Shown: piece by piece, positions 30,219-39,691 of the stretch
Layout of the letters: each line of letters starts with the position of its first letter
Numbering within the stretch: position 1 is the stretch's first letter
From: Venturia oleaginea
Taxonomy: Eukaryota; Ascomycota; Dothideomycetes; Venturiales; Venturiaceae
Length of the DNA: 64,000 nucleotides
Direction: 5' to 3'
NCBI GenBank assembly: GCA_013176395.1
Contig: JABMLP010000003.1
Location: 1,984,001 to 2,048,000, forward strand
Notes under the pieces: model-generated
Database searches by the model: none
What the model was told of the DNA's origin: nothing
What the model saw: only the letters and a program-made list of their open reading frames with translations
Program-made: the position numbers and the translations under genes

Positions 30219-33200
30219 ATGGCTGAAACTCAAGCCGGATCCGGCTCTAGATCCTTCAAATTCAAAGACATACCAATACTTCAGGATGGTTATTCTGTTA
30301 CTATGTGGATTGAACTGGTGGACACCTATCTTCTCCACCAGGATTTCGAACTTATCCTTGACAATCCTATCTTACCTCCTACCGTCGAAGGCGTCACTAC
30401 TCGAAACTCTACAACCCTAGACTTATCGGTCGTATGGAAGAAATCACAAAGACTTGCTCTCTCCGCCCTTCGCACGCGTCTCGGAACAGAAGCCAAGTCC
30501 TGGGTGAAGGATCCTAAGTTTGACACTGTCAAGAAGCTCTGCGATGAGCTGCTTAAGAGATTCAGACCTCAGGGCGCCGGCACGTTCGCAGAACTATGCA
30601 GGGAATGGAACAACCTCTCATATTCGAACTCTCCAGACCTTCTTTCCTACACCGAAGACTTCAGACGTATTATCCGCGCCTTCGACGAACTCAACTCAGA
30701 CGTCGTGCTTCCAGTACCCTTTATCGTCCAACATTACCTAGGTAACCTTGGCCCTGCCTTCGATACCTTTATCAGTACCTTCAATCAGACAGCCAACATC
30801 CTCAAAACTGAAAAGAATGACCCAATCTCCTTCGAAGAAACCGTTCATCGCGTCAGGAACGAGGAGCGTAGTCATCTTAATACCCACTCTACAGTCGCTG
30901 CAATGGTCATTCAACCCTCCATTCCTTCCATTCCAACCACCTTTGTGCGAAAAGGCGTGTACAGCGAAGAAGTCATCGGTGATACAGTCAAAATCCACGC
31001 ATCTTATTGCACCAAATGCAACCGCGCATTCCATACCAAGCACGAATGCTTTCGCAACCAGAAAGGCAACCAGAATCAACAGAAGAGACCTCGCGCTGAT
31101 ACCGAAGACACCAAGAAGCCAGATACCAAGAAAGTTACCGCCTTAATGGCTCGAGAGGACTTCCCTTGGACTGACCTTCTTCACCAATGGCTGCTTGACA
31201 GCGCCTGCGGCCGTCACCTTACCTGGGATCGCTCTGTATTTGTCGAATATCGCGCTCTTCCTCCATCTCAACAGCGCCAATTCAGTGGTCTCTCTGGCTC
31301 TACAGCAAAAGTCATCGGTACAGGCACAGTCAGACTCTGGGTCACCACTACCAAAGGCTCATTTCGCCCTGTAGACTTTCATGGAGTCGAACATTGCCCT
31401 GAGGCAGGTGTTAATCTGCTATCCTTTGACCAACTTCTCTCTAAAGGCGTCAAATTCTCAGTTGACACATCAGGCTTCAAAATCTATATCCCAGACAAGT
31501 TTACATTCACCACCGGTCGCGTCAATGGCGTCTTCCCTCTCCATCTTCGCCGTCAACCCGTATCTTTTGCAGCCATCAATTCAGATACATTACAACTCTG
31601 GCATGAAAGGCTTGCACACATCAGTCCTCCACGCATTCGCGCTCTCGAAAAGATGGTGACAGGAATGGACCTCTCAAGACCTATCGATCGCCAACCTCCA
31701 TGCGAAGCCTGCATGCTTGGGAAGATGAAGAGGACACCTCACACTGGTCACATCATGAGAGGGCGCTTCAAACTCGATCTAATTCATTCAGACGTCACTG
31801 GGCCCTACCCGACGCGTAGTTTTCGCGGAGAACTATGGGTTGTCAGCTTCATTGATGACTATACTGGCTATTCTGAGGTTCATTTCATGAAGCATAAAGA
31901 TGAGGTGTTTGCTCTCTTCCAGCAATTCAAGCTCACCCACGAGACTGCTACTATACGAATTCATTTCTACCAGACTGACAATGGAGGAGAATACGTTGAA
32001 TCAGCAGATGAAGCCGTACTTCTCTCTCAGGGTATCACTCACCACTGCACGACTCCATACAATCCTGAGCAGAATCCTCGATCCGAGCGCTTCAACGGTG
32101 TCATCTCGTCAATGGCAAACCCTATGATGATTGCCTCACAACTTCCTACCAAGTACTGGCCTCTCGCATATGCCTACGCCAACTTTGTACGCGTCTTAGG
32201 ACCCCATCCCAGCCTTACAATGACCATCTTTGAGGCTTGGACCTCCATTGCTCCCTCAGTCTCCAATATGCTCATTTTTGGTAGCAACGGCTGGGCCATC
32301 ACAAGGAAGACCAAAGGCTTCAAAGATCGCTCCCTAGCAGGCAAATTCGTTGGCTTCGATGGCCACAGCATCTACAAAGTCTTGCTCGAAAATGGTCGCA
32401 TCATTCGTACATCAACCTTTCACGCCGACGAATCCATCAAGCGCCGCCAACCTATCACTTATCATCATCAACTCCCCATCTCAACCACACCCATTGACCA
32501 ACCTGGTCATCTCTCTCGCTCACCAACCCCTCAACGCGTTGAGCCACCAGCTCGCGAAGAGGCTACTCTCCCAGATTCCGAAAACTCTGACTCCTCTAAC
32601 CTCTCTGACCCTCCATCAGTGATGGGTGACGCGCCACCACGAGAATCCCACTCCGTCGCGGTGAGAACACGTCGCCCAGATCGCCCAAGCAAGAGAGCCC
32701 GTGAGGCTGCAGGCCTTAACTCATTTGTTAGCCTGTATAGCGTCGACAAAGCCACAGAAATTGCGAAGCTCATTGATGAATATAAGCCTACCCACGATCG
32801 CGAACCTATTGTTCTTACTGAGGAGCAAGCAACTCTCGCCTTTCACGCCAATATCGCCAAATCTTCTGCCTACTGCCTCCTCTCCTTCTTAAGCCTCACA
32901 GCCTCTACTGAGCCATTCGAGCCTACAACATACAATCAAGCAATGTCATCACCTTATGCTTCTCAATGGCTCAAGGCGATGAAGGAGGAGATGCATTCAA
33001 TAGATGACAACAACGTCTGGACACTCACAACACTCCTAGAGGGCGCAAGGCCACTGACGGGTAAGTGGGTGTTCAAATTGAAGCGCGGTGCCGACGGCAC
33101 TGTGCTGAGATTTAAGGCAAGATACGTGGTGAGAGGTTTCGAGCAGGAATTCGGCATTAACTTCCATGATACCTTTGCCTCTGTGGTAAAGCCGATGACA

Positions 33201-33674
33201 TACAAAGCTCTCTTTGCTATTGCTGCCTCCCTTGACTGGGAGATTGAGCAGATGGACGTCAAAACTGCCTTTCTCTATGGCGAGGTTGATGAAACTATCT
33301 TCGTTTGTCAACCTCGTGGCTTCGAGGTTGGCGATGACTACTGTCGGCTCAATCGTGCATTATACGGCCTCAAGCAGGCACCTAGGGTTTGGTATGAAAC
33401 TCTATCCGCATTCCTTGTCTCTCTCGGGTTCTCAATGCTAGATAGTGACTTCAGTGTCTTCCACAAAGGACAGCTGTTCGTCGCTATCTATGTTGACGAT
33501 CTTCTGCTTGTTGGGCCCGATATGAACGAGATCAATCTTCTGGAAGATGCCTTGCACAAGCGCTTTCAGATGACTGACCTAGGGCCGGCAAAGTTCTATC
33601 TCGATTCTCAAGGATCATGCCTTCTCCGATTGTTATCCAAAACCCATTCCAATCAACCCATGTTGCCGCCCTGA
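30219..33674 (+). CDS. copia gag-pol (gag, protease, integrase, RT) with truncated end
   Basis: About 1151 aa from the ATG at 30219. Gag covers roughly residues 1-300 with a knuckle-like CTKCNRAFHTKHEC. The protease region reads LLDSACGRHLT, where the family active site is normally DSG, so DSA is unusual. Integrase has its zinc finger (LWHERLAHI...CEACMLGKM) and catalytic Asp, Asp, Glu in LIHSDVTGP, YQTDNGGEY and PRSERFNG. The RT has KARYVVRGFEQEFG, MDVKTAFLYGEVDE and the YVDDLLLVG catalytic box. After DLGPAKFYL the frame changes to unrelated text and stops, because of the deletion near 33600. The missing RNase H continues in another frame at 33601-34404. Confidence 0.92.
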   Translation: MAETQAGSGSRSFKFKDIPILQDGYSVTMWIELVDTYLLHQDFELILDNPILPPTVEGVTTRNSTTLDLSVVWKKSQRLALSALRTRLGTEAKSWVKDPKFDTVKKLCDELLKRFRPQGAGTFAELCREWNNLSYSNSPDLLSYTEDFRRIIRAFDELNSDVVLPVPFIVQHYLGNLGPAFDTFISTFNQTANILKTEKNDPISFEETVHRVRNEERSHLNTHSTVAAMVIQPSIPSIPTTFVRKGVYSEEVIGDTVKIHASYCTKCNRAFHTKHECFRNQKGNQNQQKRPRADTEDTKKPDTKKVTALMAREDFPWTDLLHQWLLDSACGRHLTWDRSVFVEYRALPPSQQRQFSGLSGSTAKVIGTGTVRLWVTTTKGSFRPVDFHGVEHCPEAGVNLLSFDQLLSKGVKFSVDTSGFKIYIPDKFTFTTGRVNGVFPLHLRRQPVSFAAINSDTLQLWHERLAHISPPRIRALEKMVTGMDLSRPIDRQPPCEACMLGKMKRTPHTGHIMRGRFKLDLIHSDVTGPYPTRSFRGELWVVSFIDDYTGYSEVHFMKHKDEVFALFQQFKLTHETATIRIHFYQTDNGGEYVESADEAVLLSQGITHHCTTPYNPEQNPRSERFNGVISSMANPMMIASQLPTKYWPLAYAYANFVRVLGPHPSLTMTIFEAWTSIAPSVSNMLIFGSNGWAITRKTKGFKDRSLAGKFVGFDGHSIYKVLLENGRIIRTSTFHADESIKRRQPITYHHQLPISTTPIDQPGHLSRSPTPQRVEPPAREEATLPDSENSDSSNLSDPPSVMGDAPPRESHSVAVRTRRPDRPSKRAREAAGLNSFVSLYSVDKATEIAKLIDEYKPTHDREPIVLTEEQATLAFHANIAKSSAYCLLSFLSLTASTEPFEPTTYNQAMSSPYASQWLKAMKEEMHSIDDNNVWTLTTLLEGARPLTGKWVFKLKRGADGTVLRFKARYVVRGFEQEFGINFHDTFASVVKPMTYKALFAIAASLDWEIEQMDVKTAFLYGEVDETIFVCQPRGFEVGDDYCRLNRALYGLKQAPRVWYETLSAFLVSLGFSMLDSDFSVFHKGQLFVAIYVDDLLLVGPDMNEINLLEDALHKRFQMTDLGPAKFYLDSQGSCLLRLLSKTHSNQPMLPP

Positions 33675-34404
33675 ACCCGCCAAAGAAGACTACCGTGCAG
33701 ACCCTCAATTCAGAACTAAATATCAATCCGCTGTCGGGTCACTCATGTATGCAATGCTAGGTACCCGGCCTGATATTGCCTTTGCAGTCTCTCTCGTCAG
33801 TCGCTTTGCGGCCAATCCAACCATCGCACATTGGTCCTTGGTGGAAGACATCTTTCGCTACCTCAAAGTTACCATCTCTGCCTCACTCGTCTACAAAGGT
33901 GAACTCGAAAACCTGGTAGGCTTCACCGACTCTGACTGGGCTGGCGACGTCGGTACAAGGCGATCAACATCTGGATATCTTTTCAACATCGGCAGTGGAG
34001 CAATTAGCTGGTCATCCAAACGACAAGCTACAGTGTCACTCTCCACTTGTGAGGCCGAATACATTGGTCAAACGAATGCAGCAAAAGAGGCCATTTGGCT
34101 GCAGCGACTACTTCACGAGATCAACCCCGAATTCGGTCCTACCACTACAGTCATCTATGCTGACAATCAAGGCGCCATTGCTCTCGCCAAGAACCCACAA
34201 TCACACGGCCGCAACAAGGCCATGGACGCAAAGCATCATTGGATTCGAGAGAAGGTCGCCAAAGGTTCCATCATTCTCAAGTACATACGGACTACAAAGA
34301 TGGTCGCCGACGGCCTCACCAAAGGCCTGCCAAGGCCCACATTCGAAAACTTCAGGGCCGCCCTGGGCATCATGATTGACGCGATTCCATGGCCCTCACT
34401 CTGA
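33601..34404 (+). pseudogene. RNase H end of the copia polyprotein, separated by frameshift
   Basis: The frame picks up at about 33601 (ILKDHAFSDC), joins VGSLMYAMLGTRPDIAFAV and reaches the RNase H motifs LVGFTDSDWAGDVGTRRSTS, SLSTCEAEYIGQ and VIYADNQGAIALAKN. It ends PWPSL at 34404. Compared with other copia proteins about 15-25 residues between RT and RNase H connection are missing, so a small deletion, not a simple base loss, broke the frame. Confidence 0.88.
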
Positions 34405-34560
34405 GTCGACTGGCGGCACTTTCTTATCATTATATTATCTCAATGTGGTTAGCCTGCTGGCGGTCTCAATCTCTCTCCTCTATGTCTGCTGGCATTCTCC
34501 TTGGTCTTTCAGGATCTTTCAATGGATTCAACTCATTTGCACGATCTCATTCTGTCTCAA

Positions 34561-34570
34561 GCAGGGGGGC
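34561..34570 (+). other. polypurine tract of the copia element
   Basis: GCAGGGGGGC directly before the 3' LTR, the expected primer for plus-strand DNA synthesis. Confidence 0.75.
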
Positions 34571-34697
34571 TGTCAAATGAACTCATTTCATTCACCTCAT
34601 TTGTACTAGCTTGAACACGAGCCCCTCAATCGTGTATATATGGGCATGCCCACGATCATCAATTCAGACTTTAGTCTGCTTCATCTACCTTTTGATA
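34571..34697 (+). repeat. 3' LTR of the copia element
   Basis: 127 bp, matching the 5' LTR except for one AT unit fewer in the TATATA stretch and a few substitutions; it ends TTTTGATA where the 5' copy ends TTTTGACA. Confidence 0.9.
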
Positions 34698-34715
34698 TCT
34701 AGAAGGGCGGGTCAT

Positions 34716-35014
34716 TGTATAACGCAAGGTGTGTAGTATATCAAAAGTAACGATATTGGTAGTGATGGTGATCGCTAATAAATTATTAGATTTTATGAGG
34801 TTGACGCCATAAGTACGACACCAAGAAGCTAACTATATACGCTCACCGCCGTACTATGCGGGGCATTAATTAGTCTGTTCAATTCTGCATATTCTAGCTG
34901 CATATTGCGCTTTTGAACACGTCAATGAATATGCGCGGCCAATATGCATTATGAGCGGCCGCGCTTAAAATCTCCATATTTGCATATTGCATAGAGTTCT
35001 CGAACACCCCCTTA
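34716..35014. other. terminal region of the Harbinger element
   Basis: Upstream of the MYB-like gene start. The word GCATATT recurs several times in both orientations (34885-34990), as in Harbinger subterminal regions. The sequence GTTCTCGAACACCCCC (34996-35011) followed by TTA (35012-35014) reads as a terminal inverted repeat with the 3-bp target site typical of the superfamily. The opposite terminus near 25800 is lost. Confidence 0.55.
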
Positions 35015-35426
35015 TAACTAAAAGCAATAGCGAAGTAACTAGAGAGTGAAGATACGAGACACTGAGGGAGCAGAGTCTCGTCCATGATATAGAAAATCCT
35101 CCAATACGGCTCGAAGCCTAATGCATGAACTAGATGGCTCATGGCTCAGAGGTTGACTCTTGAGCTGACCTGCTCATGGCTCAGAGGTTGACTCTTGAGC
35201 TGACCTGCTCATGGCTCATGACCTGAGCCTTGAGCCAACACGTGATCCCTATGATCGCTCATGGCTCATGACCTGAGCATTGAGCCAGCACGTGATCCCT
35301 AGGATCCTGTGTGACATTCAACCAACCATAAAGAAACAGACTGGTGCGTATTTGAATGTATATGAATCCAGTCAAATACAACCGAATACCATTGAATACA
35401 TGTCCACGTGACAGTATCCGTAACAG
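35015..35426 (-). repeat. LTR-like repeat with internal tandem repeats
   Basis: On the minus strand it starts TGTTACGGATACTGTCACGT (35426 leftward). Both ends (35015-35083 and 35394-35426) match the repeat at 63626-63782, which has a different, shorter middle. The middle here has a 35-bp unit (GGCTCAGAGGTTGACTCTTG...) twice in tandem (about 35140-35210) and a longer unit with CATGACCTGAGC and CACGTGATCCCTA twice (35211-35305). Exact borders and target duplication are not clear. Confidence 0.6.
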
Positions 35427-35493
35427 ACACGATAAGAGGGTATCATTTTCATTTGCTCAACATCCACATTCAAATAGTATTACGTCAGACCAT

Positions 35494-37508
35494 CTACATC
35501 TTCTCAGATACATCACGACCTGTAGCCACCGACGCATTACCAGAATGCTCACCATGATGCACAGCCTGAAATTCCTTATGGTAATCGTCGTTCTGACTCA
35601 GGTGGTACACCTCTTTATCGATATCCCTATAGATCCACCAGAAAACGGGTGTAGCGACAGCCCCAACGATCGTCGGACCGGCAAAAACCCTATTACATAA
35701 ATTAGCAAACGCACGAGCAAGAGGAAAGGAAGGGGGGGGGAAACGAACCAAGTAAGATAAGGATCAGCGATGAGAGCGGAGAAGGCAAGACCAAGCGCAT
35801 ACGCAATAGCAGTAGAGAAACAGTTAATAGCAGAGACAAGCCCGCGCATATTCTTCGGTGAGCGCGAGTACGCGAGACCATAGGCGGGGACATTAACGAA
35901 GAGCTCTGAGAAACCGCCAAGAGCGTAAGGAATAGCCATCCACCAAACGGAGATATTGGAGACGAGGGCGTTGCCATCGGCGTCGACGCAGGTGGGTGAG
36001 GTGCCGTATTTGCCGCAGGGGCCGGTCTTGTAGGCGTAGTAGTTTATGAGGGTGTAGCCTAAGCCGCCGATGGTGGAGATGAAGAGGCCGGTGGTGATGC
36101 GGGCGATGGGGCCGTAGTTGATTTTCATTTTGCGGAGGAGTGGGTATAATCCGTAGTTGAGCATTGGGGTTGTGACGATGATGATGAGGGAGTTCATGTT
36201 ACCGATGACGTCGTTGGGCACGTTAATGGCGGTGAGCATGGTGGATTGAGCGCTGGCGGCTTCACCAAGGCCATTGTCGTTGATGTATTGGATGGGGAAG
36301 AACATGAAGATACCGCAGGCCTGCACCGCGCGGGCGCAGTCGTCGACGAATTCGTCGTTCCATGGTACTCTTACTTGCTTGCCGGCAGTGCGCATGACGG
36401 ATGGCTTGGCTGGCTCGAAGAAACCACCCTTGAATCTGACAATCTTCAAGAGACCGCCGTTTTTGAAACCGATACCGATGATCTTCAGGCAGTTGCCGAG
36501 ATCGCTGCCACCCGGTGGGTAGAACACAAGGTGTTTGCGCAAGTACCATAGAAGTGGTAGCAAGGGGAGATAGATGACGAGTGGCAGGAAGAAACCCAAC
36601 CACCATCCTACATACTTCTCAGAGTATGTAGTGGCAACGCCGAAGAACCCTCCGATGTTGATGAAGAGGTAGAACCAAAGCATGACACGCTCCGTGGTTG
36701 CTTCTGGGTCAATGATGACCTTTTCTCCGGACTTCAATGTCTTGGTGACTGGCACGGTGACTGGCATTTGATCCAAGAGAGTTGGGGAGATATTGGGCTT
36801 GAACATGGCGGCACCAATAGCAAGAACGTAGACGGAGATGAAGAATGGAGCGATGGAGGTGTGGTTTGCTAGTAATGTTGGAGCACCGCATGCAACCATG
36901 AGAACGTGTGCAATACCGCAGACCACGACACCCCACACAATGAGAGGGAAGCGACCAGTCTTGGTATCAGCGAGCCATCCGAAAAATACTGGCAAGGCGT
37001 AGACGAGCATAGAGAAGGATTGCGAGACTGCTGAAGACTTCTTGGTTCCGAGCCCGAGAGCACCGGCAGTATCTGAAGATCCCCTTTTGGGGGCACCCCA
37101 TTTGTTGCCGCCGACTGGGAGCTTTCGGTTGACGAAGTTGCCAAAGAGTGGTTTGACACCGTAGAACGAAGCTCGCTCGGCGAATTCGACCAAGCAGAGC
37201 CAGTATGCTACAGCGGGCAGCTTTCCGGCGACCTGTCGGAGCGTCTTCCTCTCTTCCTCAGTTGGCTGCCGGGACTCATTTCCTTCGTCGTCCAGCGGGA
37301 GTGCCTCGGAAGAACTTTCGAAGCCCTTCATAGTGATTGATTCGAGCTCGCCGGGAGTCTTACTGTCGAATCCCGCCGGACCTCTGGCGATATGTCCGAC
37401 ATCATCGAACGATGGCCGGTTTGTTGGCGCGAGCGTGTCGGCAAAGGTTGCTGTTATGACTTGTTAGCACGAGCGCGGTACAATATATCACAACGTCGAC
37501 GTACGCAT
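35494..37508 (-). CDS. PTR2: proton-coupled di/tripeptide transporter, PTR2/POT family
   Basis: Three exons are predicted: ATGC at 37505-37508, then 35749-37450, then 35494-35689, with introns 37451-37504 (GTACGT donor, CTAAC branch, AACAG acceptor) and 35690-35748. The product is about 633 aa and begins MPTFADTLAPTNRPSFDD, which looks like a complete N-terminus. POT carriers move small peptides with protons across the plasma membrane. Seen in order: LCLVEFAERASFYGVKPLF (helix 1 with the ExxER-type motif), FFGWLADTKTGRF, the signature FYLFINIGGFFGV, about 12 hydrophobic helices, and a hydrophilic C-tail after PVFWWIYRD. No other transport gene is next to it. The symbol reflects the family; orthology with yeast Ptr2 is likely but not proven. 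Confidence 0.93.
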
Positions 37509-39414
37509 TGTGTATTATGGTAGCTCTACGAAATACAAGCTGCTGGATGTTCAAAGAGGGGGATAATACCAGTTCTTATGAACAAGCTTCTTGATAAGAT
37601 AGCTGATGGGCGACTACCCCGTCCGTGTTCCCGGAATCTGGCTCTGCTCCAATACTCGTCCAGCGATAGCGAACTGATAGGCCGTCGTACAGTTTCACGT
37701 AGAACTGGGAATGGCCGACCGCGCCGCCGTCACACACAGCAGGTCGACCTACTGTTTTGGGACATGACTCCAGCTCTGAGTATGTGCTAACCGATGGCTA
37801 CTCCGAATACCACGTTAGTCGTGCTAATGGGATGGCATCGTGTGCGGTCGATACCATAGCGTCTGCGGACGTGCCCAATTGCGGCCTGTGATTGATAGCC
37901 ACTAAAACCCTTGGTCCTGTATGCCAAGAAAGACAAGCAGTGAGAGATCGGCAGCGCATGTCTTGTTCTTCTCGCCTCTGATAACATCACTCGTCGCTCG
38001 TACAGACGGTGCCGCGACTTTCTCCTCGCTAAGCAAGGAAGGTCCTGGTCCAGCGGGAGTTTGGAAACGGATTCGCGACTGTGTCTCAAGGCTGCTCCCT
38101 TACAATTGGCAGAGGCGTGAGATTCGCCTTTGCCTCCTCAGTCGCGCGCGCCGAGACGGATAAGCTTCTCGGATGATATGCGCAAGGCTCCTTGGCGGAC
38201 ATCCCGATGTTACATTGAGCTAGAAGCCATCCTCGCCTTCTCGAATACTTGCCGAGGATGCTGATCTGGAGATGGTGCTGTCTTGGAATTGCTTAACCAA
38301 TTCGCCGATGAGATGTGGGCTGGGATTGTGGACGCTGTGACCTTTACTCTCCATCTCTCCCGTGAAGAGTGCTCTATCGCGAATCCTCCTTGACTTCTGC
38401 ATCAAAGGCCGAATATAAAGTCTCTAGCAGTCCGATCTCCTCTCACAAACCAATATAACAAGCCATAATCTATGTACTCACGCGATGCTGTCGCCAGATC
38501 CCACCGTTCCCAAGAGCATGGATAAACACAAGCATCAGATAAGCTTCACGAAGCTCATGTAACATCTACAATCATACCCACCTATCTCACCCTCTCCACC
38601 AGCAACCACCATCCTTATCTCGCATTTCCTCAAAAAACGCACGCACGCACGTCCCGGACCCGCCCGCCAACCAACGTTTTCCCCCCCCCCAAAAAAATTG
38701 CGGGTGTCGGGAATACATACGATTGCGATTGACATCGTATTCGCGATTCGATATACGCACGCGGCGGTTATAAGCGGTTGTGTACTATTTATTCCCACCT
38801 TGTCGAAATACGTCTTATTGCAACGAAGACGGGAAACTCGGTTGTAGCAACCAAAGAAGGAAGAACGAAGAGCGTTCGCGGTTTTTCCTTTGGGTGTGCT
38901 AGGTTAGTCTGACCCTTGGACCATTGGTAAAGATCAAGCCGTGAAGCATCGACCAGTCTATCGATGCCACTGCACCTCTCGTGCAACCACTTTTGTCATG
39001 AGAGAGGCGAGCGTCCGGGATCCGAGTAAGCTTTTTGGTTCACTTTTATGGTATATTTAATCGCGTTGATCTTTCCCCATTAAATACCACCACCACAATA
39101 CCTCCTCGCACTCAACGAAACAAACCACAATTCTCTCCATTCCCGTAAACCGAAGCAACGTAAATCCCCACCATTCAGATAAAATACCGAGCCGAATATA
39201 ATCGTCATCCACTTCATATCCCAGTAGAAAAACGGATAAAGCCTTTTCTTAGGTCTGAAGGGCGCATTCGTCGCCAATACTCCCTCTTCCAAGAACATTC
39301 TTCCATGCATACAGTTCATCCATCCATAGCTAAGAGCCATCAAAAAGAGTACCTTTACCACCTATTACCTGAGCTCTCAAATACACCTTCCCTTCTCCAG
39401 GACCTCAAAATCCC
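37509..39414. other. long intergenic region
   Basis: The left part should carry the promoter of the peptide transporter (read leftward). The middle has a C-run followed by an A-run (38682-38698). No gene is supported: open frames are short and lack motifs. Confidence 0.45.
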
Positions 39415-39419
39415 AAGTT

Positions 39420-39652
39420 TGTCACGGGAGCAATAGAAGCAGTCGTAGATCACGTTGACAAATGATTAGCCGTGCTAGCTATAAGCGGGCGTGATAGAAG
39501 TCAATGGTAGTATCGTTCTAAGGATCAAAACATTGCGTGAAGAATCTAAGTACAGGGAGGAATCGCAAGGTATATATGGGATTCCTTGGTTCGTGCGCTG
39601 AAGTCACGTGTATACCAGTTCATGGTAACATTCTCAGTGTCACTCCGTGACA
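39420..39652 (-). repeat. 3' LTR of the gypsy element
   Basis: 233 bp with TGTCAC...GTGACA ends; it matches 44568-44800 except for one base (GCGTGATAG here, GCGTGCTAG there). Confidence 0.93.
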
Positions 39653-39655
39653 GTA

Positions 39656-39665
39656 CCCCCCTCTT
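39656..39665 (-). other. polypurine tract of the gypsy element
   Basis: The minus strand reads AAGAGGGGGG three bases before the 3' LTR. Confidence 0.7.
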
Positions 39666-39691
39666 AAACGGAAAAGAAAAGAAGTAACCAA

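Larger units (their letters stand above)
29294..34697 (+). mobile_element. full-length Ty1/copia retrotransposon, inactivated
   Basis: It has two LTRs, a primer binding site, gag-pol, a polypurine tract and a 5-bp target duplication TCTAG (29289-29293 and 34698-34702). The LTRs differ by about two substitutions and one 2-bp indel by eye, so the insertion is fairly recent. A deletion with frameshift near 33600 separates the RT from RNase H. It sits inside the MYB-like gene of the Harbinger element. Confidence 0.92.
27650..34715 (-). pseudogene. Harbinger MYB/SANT-like accessory gene, split by a copia element
   Basis: The start codon lies at 34715-34713 and the first six codons (MTRPSR) reach the target duplication of the copia element (34698-34702, repeated at 29289-29293). 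Translation of the ancestral gene continues at 29288 with DRKSTVPFGGRS. A Pro/Thr/Ser-rich region with 15-bp tandem repeats (28936-29040) follows; one unit is 13 bp long (about 28966-28978), a 2-bp loss that shifts the frame. The rest (28915-27650, about 421 aa) holds a MYB/SANT-like domain (LLAMIDSFVESKNCGLQNG, WQTIKNSWNAYCAHYG), acidic stretches and a basic coiled-coil tail. Partner proteins of this kind bring the Harbinger transposase to the element ends. Confidence 0.85.
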
